From Hallerella succinigenes (GTDB lineage Bacteria > Fibrobacterota > Fibrobacteria > Fibrobacterales > Fibrobacteraceae), in contig NZ_PGEX01000001.1 of NCBI RefSeq assembly GCF_002797675.1, positions 62,001 through 126,000 on the forward strand: DNA of 64,000 nucleotides. Reading direction: 5' to 3'. The translations under genes were made by a program, and so were the position numbers. This document shows, piece after piece, positions 1-8,238 of this stretch (positions are counted from its first letter, which is position 1; each line of letters opens with the position of its first letter). A model generated the notes under the pieces. It was not told the DNA's origin, made no database searches, and saw nothing but the letters and a program-made list of their open reading frames with translations.

Positions 1-2459
1 AGAGGTTCGAGGAGCATGGCCTGCTTGACGAGGTTCTTGTTGACCTTGGTACGGTCGAATTCCGGGAGATCGACGAAGAAGTCAAAGCACTTGCCTTCCT
101 GAACCTTGATGGGTTCTTGCGGCACCATGTTGATGGCCTTTTTGGTCTCGTCGGCCTTGTCCTTAGCCGGGCAAGCCTGAACGCAGACGCCACAACCCGT
201 ACAGTCGTAGCTCGACACAGAAATAGCGAACACGGCTTCGGCAAAATCGGTCTTGTAACCCTTGGCAACCGTGTACTTGAAGCCTTCCGGAGCATTTGCG
301 ACAGAGGACTTGTCTACAACTTTCTGGCGAATGGCTGCATGCGGGCACACCATGGCACACTTACCGCACTGCAAGCAGACTTCCGGATTCCAGGACGGGA
401 TCATCAAAGCAAGATCACGCTTTTCGTACTTCGTCGTACCGGTCGGGAAAACACCGTCCACCGGCATCTTCGAAACCGGAAGCTTTTCGCCGTTGCCCTT
501 GATGATTTCTGCGGTGACTTCGTTCACGAACTTCGGAGCGTCGCCGTGGATCGGAGCACGGAATTCCTTGGTGCTGGTGACAGTAGCAGGAACCTTGACT
601 TCGAACAGGTTAGCAAGAGAGGCGTCGATAGCGTCCCAGTTCTTCTGGACCACTTCCTGACCCTTCTTAGCGTAAGTCTTTTCGGCGTACTTCTTGATGT
701 ACTTGATGGCGGTTTCGGCATCGAGCACGTTACCGAGCTTAGAGAAGAAGCAGGTCTGCATCACGGTGTTGATACGGCGGCCCATGCCGGTCTTCGCGGC
801 AACGGCGTAAGCGTCGATCACGTACACCTTGAGGTGCTTCTTGATGATTTCTTCCTGCACCGGACGCGGGAAAGTATCCCACACGGTGTCGGCGGAGTGC
901 GGAGTGTTCACGAGGAAGGTTGCGCCATCCTTCGCGTACTTCAGCATGTCCACGGACTCGAGATGCGGAGTATGGTGGCAAGCGACAAAGTCCGCCTGAT
1001 TTTCTTCGATCAAGTACGGAGCGTCGATGATGCTCTTACCGAAGCGCAAGTGCGAAGTCGTCATCGAACCAGACTTCTTCGAGTCGTATACGAAATAGCC
1101 CTGTGCATAGTTTGCGGTTTCGTTACCGATAATCTTGATGGAGTTCTTGTTCGCTCCCACGGTACCGTCGGAACCGAGACCGAAGAACATCGCCTGGAAA
1201 AACGTATTATCCAAATGGAAGTTCGGATCCACGTCCAAGCTCAAGTGCGTCACGTCGTCGATGATGCCCACCGTGAAACGGTCCTTCGGAGCATCCTTGG
1301 CGAGTTCGTCGTATACAGCCTTCACCATCGCCGGCGTAAATTCCTTCGACGAAAGACCGTAGCGTCCGCCGATGATGCGCGGCAAAGTAATTTCGCCGTT
1401 CATCGCCGCAGAAGAGATCGCCGTGATGACGTCCTGCAAGAGCGGTTCGCCAGCGGAACCCGGTTCCTTGCAGCGGTCGAGAACCGCAATCTTCTTCACG
1501 GTTTTCGGGAGAGCCTTCACAAGCTGTTCTGCCGGGAACGGACGGAACAAGCGCACGATCAAAAGACCGAGTTTTTCGCCCTTCTTGTTCAAATATTCAA
1601 TGGTATCCTTTACAGTCGAAGCAGCAGAACCCATAACAACAATCACGCGTTCTGCATCCGGAGCACCGACGTAATCCACCAAGTGGTACTGCCTGCCGGT
1701 ATAGCTTGCCACCTTGTCCATATACTTCTGGACAATCTGCGGGAAGGCGTTGTAATACGGGTTGACCGTTTCGCGACCCTGGAAGTAAACGTCCGGGTTC
1801 TGAGCGGTACCGCGCATGGTCGGACGATCCGGCGTTAAAGCGCGGTCGCGGCATGCCTTCACATACTTGTCATCAATCACCTGACGAATCACATCGTCGT
1901 CCAAGGCTTCGATTTTCATCACTTCATGGCTCGTACGGAAGCCGTCAAAGAAGTGCATCGTCGGAATGCGTCCTTCAAGAGTAGACGCATGAGCCACGAG
2001 GGCCATATCCTGACATTCCTGCACCGAAGCAGAGCAGAGCATCGCAAAGCCCGTCTGACGACAAGCCATCACGTCGGAATGATCCCCAAAGATCGAAAGG
2101 CCCTGTGCGGCAAGAGAACGAGCCGTCACATGGAATACGGTCGGAGTGAGTTCGCCCGCAATCTTGTACATGTTCGGAATCATCAAGAGCAAGCCCTGAG
2201 ACGCTGTAAAGGTCGTCGTCAAAGCACCCGCCTGCAAAGCTCCGTGCACGGTACCAGCGGCACCGCCCTCGGATTGCATTTCAAACACACGGGGAACCTG
2301 TCCCCAGATATTTTTCTTACCAGCCGCGCTCCAGTTATCCGCATGTTCAGCCATAGGGCTTGACGGAGTAATCGGGTAGATTGCCGCTACCTCGCTTACC
2401 TGAAAAGCGACACGAGCAGTCGCTTCATTGCCATCGACTGCAATCATTTTTTTTGCCAT
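1..2459 (-). CDS. nifJ: Pyruvate:ferredoxin (flavodoxin) oxidoreductase, N-terminal part, cut by window edge
   Basis: The enzyme oxidises pyruvate and CoA to acetyl-CoA and CO2 and reduces ferredoxin or flavodoxin, the central step of anaerobic sugar fermentation in the cytoplasm. About 819 codons are present; the family is usually near 1,180 residues, so the C-terminal third with the TPP/Mg domain lies beyond base 1. The start MAKKMIAVDGNEA is typical, and GGAG sits just upstream of the ATG at 2459. Visible features are the N-terminal pyruvate-binding region (YPITPSSPMAEHAD), and two 4Fe-4S clusters, CLQCGKCAMVCP near residue 695 and CTGCGVCVQACP near residue 753, placed as in single-chain PFOR. 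The 188 bases upstream are AT-rich and contain an imperfect inverted repeat near 2487-2510. The call is firm; truncation is only from the window edge. Confidence 0.96.
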   Translation of the reverse strand, partial: MAKKMIAVDGNEATARVAFQVSEVAAIYPITPSSPMAEHADNWSAAGKKNIWGQVPRVFEMQSEGGAAGTVHGALQAGALTTTFTASQGLLLMIPNMYKIAGELTPTVFHVTARSLAAQGLSIFGDHSDVMACRQTGFAMLCSASVQECQDMALVAHASTLEGRIPTMHFFDGFRTSHEVMKIEALDDDVIRQVIDDKYVKACRDRALTPDRPTMRGTAQNPDVYFQGRETVNPYYNAFPQIVQKYMDKVASYTGRQYHLVDYVGAPDAERVIVVMGSAASTVKDTIEYLNKKGEKLGLLIVRLFRPFPAEQLVKALPKTVKKIAVLDRCKEPGSAGEPLLQDVITAISSAAMNGEITLPRIIGGRYGLSSKEFTPAMVKAVYDELAKDAPKDRFTVGIIDDVTHLSLDVDPNFHLDNTFFQAMFFGLGSDGTVGANKNSIKIIGNETANYAQGYFVYDSKKSGSMTTSHLRFGKSIIDAPYLIEENQADFVACHHTPHLESVDMLKYAKDGATFLVNTPHSADTVWDTFPRPVQEEIIKKHLKVYVIDAYAVAAKTGMGRRINTVMQTCFFSKLGNVLDAETAIKYIKKYAEKTYAKKGQEVVQKNWDAIDASLANLFEVKVPATVTSTKEFRAPIHGDAPKFVNEVTAEIIKGNGEKLPVSKMPVDGVFPTGTTKYEKRDLALMIPSWNPEVCLQCGKCAMVCPHAAIRQKVVDKSSVANAPEGFKYTVAKGYKTDFAEAVFAISVSSYDCTGCGVCVQACPAKDKADETKKAINMVPQEPIKVQEGKCFDFFVDLPEFDRTKVNKNLVKQAMLLEP

Positions 2460-2647
2460 AGATATCTCCAGAAAAAGGATTTTTCCAATCTAGGATTGAA
2501 AATATTCCCCCCTTAAATTACACTTTTTCTAAATAAAATTGGCATAATTTCTAAAAAAAACATTCTTTTTGTTGCATTTTTTCCGATTCTTGGCAATGAG
2601 GAAAAAAGCATTTCTTTTGGAGGATTCTATTTTCATATATTAAACGT

Positions 2648-2980
2648 ATGAAGGAATACGCAAAAGATTATCACGCCAAGCACTTAGGCAACTGCGCCAT
2701 GTCCGTGGCAGCGGCCTGGTTAAACGCTCACCAGGGCGATATGTCCGAGGTAGAAAGGTTTAGATCCTGCGGTGGTGGACGTGCCGAAGGTGGTCTTTGC
2801 GGGGCTCTCTACGCAGCTCTCCAGTACTGCCCCGCCCAAAAAGACAAAATTACTGAAGAGTTCCGCAAACGTTGCAATGGAACCCTTTGCTCGGAGCTTC
2901 GCCCATCCAAGAACCACACTTGCAACGACCGCGTTGGCGTCGCTGCAGCAATTCTTGACGAGCTCGAAGAATCTAAATAA
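2648..2980 (+). CDS. CGCAxxGCC-family (C_GCAxxG_C_C) putative redox protein
   Basis: A 110-residue cytoplasmic protein with the cysteine spacing of the C_GCAxxG_C_C family: GNCAMSVAAAW near residues 16-26, CGGGRAEGGLCGAL near 42-55, then Cys residues in CNGTLCSEL and NHTC. The family is thought to be redox active or metal binding, but no reaction is established. Seven cysteines in 110 residues and no signal peptide fit that idea. The start ATG has no Shine-Dalgarno at normal spacing; a TATATT box at 2636-2641 lies six bases before it, so the message may be leaderless. The following TatD gene is on the same strand and may be co-transcribed. Confidence 0.8.
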   Translation: MKEYAKDYHAKHLGNCAMSVAAAWLNAHQGDMSEVERFRSCGGGRAEGGLCGALYAALQYCPAQKDKITEEFRKRCNGTLCSELRPSKNHTCNDRVGVAAAILDELEESK

Positions 2981-3102
2981 TAGTGAAACTACCGAGTTTT
3001 AGCCAATCCGAAACACTTTCCAGTTCAATCCTTACAGAAAACCTGTCCGAAACCTCCGTCCACGGTCACTTTGAAAACTGTGGAGAAAGTCAAGGTCTTC
3101 TA

Positions 3103-3819
3103 ATGCTCGACTTCCACGTTCATTTGGCACGTCTCCCTGAACCGGCACTTATCTGCAGGGAACTGCACAGGCGCCACATTCAAAGCGTCCTCGTCGCCTG
3201 TGAACCGTGGGAATGGGAAGCCTGCACTCCCCTTTTCAAGGAATTTCCTCAAACGCTCGTTCCATGCATCGGAATTCACCCGATGATCGCTGAACAGGAT
3301 TCCCTTCAAGGCCTAGAACAGCTTCGAAGCCTTCTTCAAAAATTTCCTAAAGCCTATGTCGGTGAATGCGGGCTCGACAAGCGCTTTCCGGGATACGCTC
3401 CGGAAGAAGTCCAGGAAGAAATCTTCATTTCACAAGCAAGGCTCGCCCTGGAATTCAATCGTCCGCTGATGATTCACGCTGTCGGCGATTACCGTCGCAT
3501 TCTCAAAATTCTAGAAGATCTCGGATTCCCAAGTTCTAACGCCTTCCCCATTTTTCACCGTTTTGGCGGCGACAAGGAAGTCGTCAAGCGCGCTCTCCGC
3601 ATGAATGCGCTTTTTTCTGTTCACCCAGATTCCTTCCGCAAGGCTTCTACCCAAGCTTCCCTTAGCGCCATTCCCCGAGAAAACCTTCGTCTAGAAACCG
3701 ATGCAGACGAAAACTTCCCCATCCAAAATCCAGACAAAACAGCAAAAACGCCTGGCGAAATTGCGCAGGCGTTAATTCAAAGTTTGCAGTCTGTCGAAGA
3801 AAAACTAAAAAGCCTTTAA
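3103..3819 (+). CDS. TatD family metal-dependent hydrolase
   Basis: A TIM-barrel amidohydrolase-like protein of the TatD DNase family. From the ATG at 3103 it has 238 residues, near the usual 250-260. Motifs are in order: DFHVH (metal ligands, instead of the usual DTHCH), GIHP, GECGLD with the bridging Glu, MIHA, FHRFGG and LETDA. The reading frame stays open back to a GTG at 2983, but that extra 40-residue segment resembles nothing in the family, and AAGG lies just before 3103. The substrate is unknown; family members are reported as 3'-5' exonucleases or deoxyribonucleases. The 3' end overlaps the convergent SIMPL gene by four bases. Confidence 0.88.
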   Translation: MLDFHVHLARLPEPALICRELHRRHIQSVLVACEPWEWEACTPLFKEFPQTLVPCIGIHPMIAEQDSLQGLEQLRSLLQKFPKAYVGECGLDKRFPGYAPEEVQEEIFISQARLALEFNRPLMIHAVGDYRRILKILEDLGFPSSNAFPIFHRFGGDKEVVKRALRMNALFSVHPDSFRKASTQASLSAIPRENLRLETDADENFPIQNPDKTAKTPGEIAQALIQSLQSVEEKLKSL

Positions 3820-4505
3820 TCTTCCAACGAGAAGTCTACCGTCGTCACGACGCGCACCTTTTTGATGTACGGCGTATTCTGATCGCGGTCGTCAATGCTA
3901 AAATAGCCTTGAGAAGCCGAGCGGATTTTGCCGAGTTTGCTTTCGGAATCCTTCGCAAACTTTTCCGCCACTTCGCGGGCATTGTGCGTCGCATCTTCAA
4001 TCATCTTCGGCTTTACGGTATTCAACCCGGTGAACTGGAAGTCTGCATAGTTCGCACGCACCGTGATTCCCTGCGATACAAGTTCTGCAATCGCAGTCTG
4101 GAGTTTTCGAACCGCCTCGATATTCGTCGATGCAATGGAAATATACGACGAGACCGTGTAGCGGAATTTCGGCGCTTTTTCCCTATAAACGATTTCTTCG
4201 TTATCCGTCACGTCCGGAGCATTCACCGTGATTTCCGAATCCTGAATGCCGTACTTCTTCAGGAACTCTTTCACGACCGAATTCTTTTCCGAAATCTTTT
4301 TGTAGATCGTCGGAATGTCATCGCCGAGTTCGTTAAAGTTCAAGCCCCAAAAAACCTTATCCGCAGGAACTTCTATTTCGGCAAGACCCCGCACATGCAC
4401 CACGCGATCCCGATTGACCATTTTTTTCATGCCACAGTAAATGCATGCGCCGAAAATGACCACAGCGACGGCCAAAATGATTGCTTCAGGAATTCGATTT
4501 TTCAT
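3816..4505 (-). CDS. SIMPL domain-containing (DUF541) exported protein
   Basis: A 229-residue protein with one N-terminal membrane segment or uncleaved signal (residues about 7-25, hydrophobic with AVAVVIFGACIYCG) followed by a SIMPL/DUF541 domain: VRGLAEIEVPADKV, a central helical part with DATHNAREVAEKFA, and a C-terminal beta region VRVVTTVDFSLED. The family is periplasmic or membrane attached and oligomeric; its role is unclear. It lies 15 bases downstream of hpt with AGAGG before its ATG, so the two are probably co-transcribed. The two functions have no obvious link. Confidence 0.85.
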   Translation of the reverse strand: MKNRIPEAIILAVAVVIFGACIYCGMKKMVNRDRVVHVRGLAEIEVPADKVFWGLNFNELGDDIPTIYKKISEKNSVVKEFLKKYGIQDSEITVNAPDVTDNEEIVYREKAPKFRYTVSSYISIASTNIEAVRKLQTAIAELVSQGITVRANYADFQFTGLNTVKPKMIEDATHNAREVAEKFAKDSESKLGKIRSASQGYFSIDDRDQNTPYIKKVRVVTTVDFSLED

Positions 4506-4520
4506 ACTCTACACCTCTGA

Positions 4521-5039
4521 TTATTTTTTTTCAGGAAAATAGCACACATCCGGAAGCGACCTATATGCATCCGCATAATCCAGACCGTATCCGACGACAA
4601 AAAGATTTTCGATCGTGAATCCCCTGTAATCGATATCAAAATTCACTTCGCGACGGCTAGGCTTATCGAGAAGCGCGCAGGTCCTGACCGTTTTTGCGCC
4701 ACGTTCTAAAACCGCTTTCGAAAGATCACAAAGCGTATGCCCCGTATCGAAAATGTCATCGATTAAAAGCACATTCTTGCTCTGGACATCCAATTTTTCC
4801 AGTCCCGAAACTGTAAACGAAGAACGTTTTGTCCCGTTTCCGTAACTGCTCGCCTTCACAAATTGAACCTTTAAATTCGGGGAAGACATCGCGCGCACAA
4901 GATCCGCCACAAAAATGAACGCACCCGTCAGCACACCGACCACCAAGTCGATTCGTTCCTTCGCAGAAATTTCCGCGGCAAGTTCCGCCACGCGCTTTTC
5001 AAGATCTTCTTTCGAAATTAAAACTTTCAAGTCACCCAT
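4521..5039 (-). CDS. hpt: Hypoxanthine phosphoribosyltransferase
   Basis: A purine salvage enzyme that converts hypoxanthine or guanine plus PRPP to IMP or GMP in the cytoplasm. At 172 residues it has the normal length. The PRPP-binding loop VLLIDDIFDTGHTL lies at about residues 90-103, with the flexible-loop region SSYGNGTKRSS before it and the base-binding region FVVGYGLDY near the C-terminus. The ATG at 5039 has no Shine-Dalgarno, but a perfect TATAAT (5047-5052) stands seven bases upstream, which suggests a leaderless transcript. The leuA terminator separates it from leuA, so it has its own promoter; the SIMPL gene follows closely. Confidence 0.95.
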   Translation of the reverse strand: MGDLKVLISKEDLEKRVAELAAEISAKERIDLVVGVLTGAFIFVADLVRAMSSPNLKVQFVKASSYGNGTKRSSFTVSGLEKLDVQSKNVLLIDDIFDTGHTLCDLSKAVLERGAKTVRTCALLDKPSRREVNFDIDYRGFTIENLFVVGYGLDYADAYRSLPDVCYFPEKK

Positions 5040-5079
5040 CGGCTATATTATACTAAATTTTGTATGTCAAAAAATGACA

Positions 5080-5118
5080 AAAATAAAAAAATCCGCACCC
5101 TTTGCAGAATGCGGATTT
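5080..5118 (-). terminator. Intrinsic terminator of leuA
   Basis: On the minus strand an eight-base stem AATCCGCA / TGCGGATT (5110-5117 with 5090-5097) closes a 12-base loop and is followed by a run of seven T and more T-rich sequence. It lies 17 bases after the leuA stop and before the hpt promoter. Confidence 0.85.
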
Positions 5119-5134
5119 CATCGAATTCAAAATC

Positions 5135-6694
5135 TTACTTGTACAGCAAGTTCACGCCGCAGAAGATCGCGCGCATGTTCGCCTTGAGCGTATCGCTCGA
5201 AACGCCACGGCCTTCGACTTCCTTGTCGTTCACCTTCAGCACAATTCGGCTCAATCCACGACCCGCCCAGAGCTTATCTTTTTCAGGCACCACGAGCTGA
5301 CGGTACTTGACGAGTTCCACCGGCATGCCGATTTCTCGCATCAAGATAAGAGCCGCTTCCACAGGACCTTCCGCCGTAACGGACTTTACAATCGCTTCGC
5401 CGTCCTTCTTGAAGTGGAAGATAAAGCGGTTTTCGTCCGGAATCACTTCGATGTTGTTAAAGATCAAATGTCCGTTCACATTGATGAAGTGCTCACGGAA
5501 AATATCAAGGACGCGATCTGCGGACAGTTCGCCTTCCTTTTCACTCGCCGCCTTGAGAATCGGCTGCAGTTCTGCCGCCTCTGCGAGAGAGAGCTTGTAA
5601 CCGAACTTGGTCACAATTTCATAAACCGCGGTACGGCCGCTCTGGCTTGTGAAGCCCAGAGAATCGTTCTGATGGCGACCGATCATCGAGTAGTCGATCG
5701 GACGGTAGGCACCCTTTTTCAGGTCCTTCGTCTTGCTTGCGCCGTCCTGATGAATGCCGCTACGATGCACAATAGCTTCGGCACCGATCAGCGGTGCTCG
5801 GCTGTAAATGTTCACGCCCGACCACTGCGAAATGAGAATGGCCGTTTCGTAAATGCGGTCAAGATGAATATCCACAGGCGTTCCTGAATTCGCGAGAGCC
5901 ACGACGACTTCATAGAAGTTCGTGTTACCGCAACGTTCACCGAGGCCGTTCAAAGAGACTTCCAACTGATTTGCGCCCGCATAGAAACTTTCCACGGTTG
6001 CAGCCGTCGCCATACCGAGGTCGTTATGGCAGTGAACAGAAATCGTGATATTCTTCGGCAGAGCGTCATATACCTGCTTGATCTGGTTCACGTACAGAGC
6101 CGGACGGTAACGTTCCACCGTATTCGGCAGGTTGATCGTCGTCGCACCGGCTTCGACCACAGCCTTCAATTCATCGATCACAAAATCCATGTTTTCGAGG
6201 CAGTCGCCAAAGTGTTCCACGCTGAATTCTACGTCACCCTTGTCACCGACCAAAGACTTGGCAAGCTTCACGCAGCTGACAGCGCGTTCCTTCACCTGTT
6301 CCGGGGTCATGTGCAAAACGTGTTCCATCGAAAGCGGGCTGCCTGCGATAAACGTATGAATACGCGGATGCGGAGCGTACTTCACCGCATCCCAGCAACG
6401 CTGAATGTCACTCGGTACGCAACGGGCCAAGCCAGAAACGACAATGTTCTGAGCTTCGACATTGCCCTCTTCCGCCATCTGGGCGGTGAGCTTAGCCAGT
6501 TCCTTAACCGATTCAAAGTCCATTTCGGAAGAAGCCGGGAAGCCGACTTCTGCACCCTGGACACCGAGCTTCAAAAGTTGCAGATAAACGTCTTTTTTCT
6601 GTGCATTGTTCCACGGATTCGGCAGAGCCTGATTTCCGTCACGCAGAGTCACGTCATAAATAAACGGTCTTCTCTGATTTTTTTCTTCAGTCAT
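5135..6694 (-). CDS. leuA: 2-isopropylmalate synthase
   Basis: Condenses acetyl-CoA and 2-oxoisovalerate to 2-isopropylmalate, the first committed step of leucine synthesis. With the start at 6694 (AAGGAG six bases upstream) it has 519 residues: an HMGL-like TIM barrel with YDVTLRDGNQAL near the start, SVHCHNDLGMATAATVE and LNGLGERCGNTNF, then a communicating region with HRSGIHQDGASK, and a C-terminal LeuA allosteric domain of about 120 residues. That last domain suggests leucine feedback control. The related citramalate synthase has a similar fold, but the leucine-rich leader upstream supports leuA. The track of sequence upstream holds a candidate attenuator (6771-6960). Confidence 0.93.
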   Translation of the reverse strand: MTEEKNQRRPFIYDVTLRDGNQALPNPWNNAQKKDVYLQLLKLGVQGAEVGFPASSEMDFESVKELAKLTAQMAEEGNVEAQNIVVSGLARCVPSDIQRCWDAVKYAPHPRIHTFIAGSPLSMEHVLHMTPEQVKERAVSCVKLAKSLVGDKGDVEFSVEHFGDCLENMDFVIDELKAVVEAGATTINLPNTVERYRPALYVNQIKQVYDALPKNITISVHCHNDLGMATAATVESFYAGANQLEVSLNGLGERCGNTNFYEVVVALANSGTPVDIHLDRIYETAILISQWSGVNIYSRAPLIGAEAIVHRSGIHQDGASKTKDLKKGAYRPIDYSMIGRHQNDSLGFTSQSGRTAVYEIVTKFGYKLSLAEAAELQPILKAASEKEGELSADRVLDIFREHFINVNGHLIFNNIEVIPDENRFIFHFKKDGEAIVKSVTAEGPVEAALILMREIGMPVELVKYRQLVVPEKDKLWAGRGLSRIVLKVNDKEVEGRGVSSDTLKANMRAIFCGVNLLYK

Positions 6695-6770
6695 TTTGAT
6701 CTCCTTGCCGCACCTTCTATGCCGCAAAGTCCTTTATATTCTTGCACAAAAACATGAGAATTTTATGCAA

Positions 6771-6802
6771 AACAAAAGACCCGCGCCAAGAAAGAGCGGG
6801 CC
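6771..6802 (-). terminator. Candidate attenuator terminator upstream of leuA
   Basis: On the minus strand GGCCCGC (6802-6796) pairs with GCGGGTC (6784-6778), seven pairs with one G-T, around an 11-base loop, followed by TTTTGTTTT. It lies between a short leucine-rich reading frame (6844-6924) and leuA. The placement is that of an attenuator, though it could also simply end transcription from the upstream FISUMP gene. Confidence 0.65.
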
Positions 6803-6843
6803 ATTTTTGTTTAAAACTAACGTTTCGCGTTTAAACCAAAAAC

Positions 6844-6924
6844 CTATCCAAAAACGGATACCGCTCCAGAGCTAAAACCCGGAAGTCGATCGTTTAGAAG
6901 GTTTAGGATCAAAGTCGTTCTCAT
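6844..6924 (-). CDS. Candidate leucine leader peptide of leuA (26 aa)
   Basis: A 26-codon reading frame, ATG at 6924 and TAG at 6844-6846, begins MRTTLILNLLNDRLPGF. Five leucines occur within its first 14 residues, four of them in LILNLL, and are read from TTG, CTA, CTT, CTA and CTT codons. It stands between a good promoter and a GC-rich terminator hairpin in front of leuA, the arrangement of leader-peptide attenuation: scarce leucyl-tRNA would stall the ribosome here and prevent the terminator. An AT-rich inverted repeat (GTTTAAA / TTTAAAC) between the peptide and the terminator could be the alternative fold. There is no Shine-Dalgarno; the start is seven bases after the -10 box. It is too short to be sure by itself. 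Confidence 0.55.
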   Translation of the reverse strand: MRTTLILNLLNDRLPGFSSGAVSVFG

Positions 6925-6931
6925 ATTTACA

Positions 6932-6960
6932 AATGTAGTAAGAATTCTTTCATTTGGCAA
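6932..6960 (-). promoter_or_regulatory. Promoter of the leuA leader
   Basis: Minus-strand TTGCCA (6960-6955), a 17-base spacer and TACATT (6937-6932) match a housekeeping promoter well. The expected start of transcription falls at or just before the ATG of the leader peptide. It begins directly after the stop of the FISUMP gene ending at 6970. Confidence 0.55.
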
Positions 6961-6969
6961 GCAAAATCT

Positions 6970-7638
6970 TTAATCTTTCAGACAACGGACCGAAAGGCCG
7001 GAATCCTTGAAGGAATTGCCGAATCCCATCGTATTGATCATACCGCTCAATGTTCGGATATAGGCAGTCGTCGTGGTTTCCGACTCACGTGTCCAATAAT
7101 AAGCCTTGAAACCCAAATCGGAAAACGCGCGGAAATAGTAACGCCCCGAAGCAAGAGCGTTAAAGCCCAAAACATCATTTCCCGGCGTCACCAAGTCCGA
7201 ATCCCACGATTCCGTACTCCGCAAAGAGCTGTTTTCATCCCCCGCGTTTTCAAGAGCATAAGCGGCTAAGGAATCCCATTCGTCTTGGCTCGGCAAATGA
7301 AAGCCATCGGGGCAAGCCTTCACAGCGGAGCTCCATTCATAAAGGCGCCCATAAACATCGCAATTCGAAGCGCCGTCATCGTAACACCAGGATGCGTTCA
7401 TGCAGTAATTCATATTTTCGGCAAGCCAAGTCTGGCTTCCGATTTGGACTGTCCTATAAACATTCCCGTCTCGGGCATCACAGATCGTTTCGGCTTCAAG
7501 CGAATCCGGGCAAACAAGTGCCTTTGGACAAGAAACGCTCGAAGCTTCTTCCGCGATTTCTTCGGCAGTCGAAAAATCACACGCCCCAAGGATCAAAGCA
7601 GCTAATCCGCACAGAATCTGAATTTTCGAAGTCTTCAT
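6970..7638 (-). CDS. FISUMP-domain lipoprotein
   Basis: A 222-residue protein with a lipoprotein signal (LILGAC, Cys near residue 20) and one FISUMP domain (TIGR02145): CDARDGNVYRTVQIGSQTWL, AENMNY, SWCYDDGASNCDVYGRLYEW, CPDGFHLPSQDEWDSL and the closing LSVRCLKD. The domain is probably displayed on the cell surface; its function is unknown. It lacks the long poly-serine linker of the three FISUMP proteins at 27-33 kb, and its C-terminal patch does not show their NNC codon pattern (it has ACC ACG ACG ACT codons, for example). It therefore serves as a control for the DGR idea. Confidence 0.85.
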   Translation of the reverse strand: MKTSKIQILCGLAALILGACDFSTAEEIAEEASSVSCPKALVCPDSLEAETICDARDGNVYRTVQIGSQTWLAENMNYCMNASWCYDDGASNCDVYGRLYEWSSAVKACPDGFHLPSQDEWDSLAAYALENAGDENSSLRSTESWDSDLVTPGNDVLGFNALASGRYYFRAFSDLGFKAYYWTRESETTTTAYIRTLSGMINTMGFGNSFKDSGLSVRCLKD

Positions 7639-7684
7639 CTATAAACCAACCTTTTCAAACGGAGAACGCGGTTTCGCAAACAAA

Positions 7685-7716
7685 TTAAAAAAAAGACTCC
7701 CCTTTCGAGGAGTCTT
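7685..7716 (-). terminator. Intrinsic terminator of the V-ATPase operon
   Basis: Minus-strand AAGACTCC / GGAGTCTT stem (7716-7709 with 7700-7693) followed by a run of T, 24 bases after the stop of the last proteolipid gene. Confidence 0.85.
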
Positions 7717-7739
7717 CAGAAAAAATTCAGCTATTCCGA

Positions 7740-8213
7740 TTACATGGAAATAAGCATCATCGAGAACACCATCACGAACAAGGCAACCGTTTCACCGACG
7801 CCAAGCACCATCAAGTAGTTCACAAGACCCTTACCCGTTTCACCGAGAGCATTACAGCCATTTGCTGCGGACTTGCCCACGAACCATGCGGAAATAGCAA
7901 TGCCAAGGCCTCCAAAGATGCCCACACCCAAGTAAGCCGGCCAAAGGGTCGCCGTCGGATCGGAGCCTTCCGGGCCGATTCGTCCCAGGATGTACATCAT
8001 CAGGAGCATGCCGTAAATCGTCTGTGCAATCGGTGCGCCGACAAAGATAAGCAAGGTGAAAAGCGCATTCTTCCCTTTCAGGTACGCTTTTTTCCATGCA
8101 CCAATGGCGGCCATGCCGGCTGTACCGCAACCGAGTGCGGAGCCAAACGCGGAAAGCCCTAGCGCAGCTACAGCCCCGAACTTGGCTAATGTGGTCATTG
8201 TTTCCTGATCCAT
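7740..8213 (-). CDS. V-type ATP synthase subunit K (proteolipid), copy 1
   Basis: A membrane rotor proteolipid of the V-type ATPase, 157 residues with four predicted membrane helices made of two hairpins (GSALGCGTAGMAAI; IFVGAPIAQTIYGM; GIAISAWFVGKSAA; LGVGETVALFVMV). The Glu in the fourth helix (GETVAL) is the ion-carrying carboxylate. Compared with the upstream copy, two positions that coordinate Na+ in Enterococcus NtpK are changed: Ala before Gln in helix 2, and Val in place of Gln in FVGK of helix 3. It is the last gene of the operon, 25 bases after copy 2, and ends at a terminator. The call is firm; the ion specificity is inference. Confidence 0.92.
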   Translation of the reverse strand: MDQETMTTLAKFGAVAALGLSAFGSALGCGTAGMAAIGAWKKAYLKGKNALFTLLIFVGAPIAQTIYGMLLMMYILGRIGPEGSDPTATLWPAYLGVGIFGGLGIAISAWFVGKSAANGCNALGETGKGLVNYLMVLGVGETVALFVMVFSMMLISM

Positions 8214-8238
8214 AAGTTCAACGCTCTATGGAAAAGGA

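Noticed and set aside
117-1838. Long open frame (573 codons) on the plus strand inside the PFOR gene
   Set aside because: It is antisense to a clear pyruvate:ferredoxin oxidoreductase; the protein is Arg/His-rich and shows no domain. The same holds for the long frames opposite the V-ATPase, ilvC, GH74, glyA and PL11 genes.
2983-3102. Longer TatD start at GTG 2983
   Set aside because: The added 40 residues do not fit the family, whose N-terminus is the DxHxH motif directly after the Met; AAGG precedes ATG 3103.
6970-7110. DGR-type patch in the fourth FISUMP lipoprotein
   Set aside because: Its C-terminal codons are not of the NNC type and differ from the other three in a normal way; it was used as a negative control.
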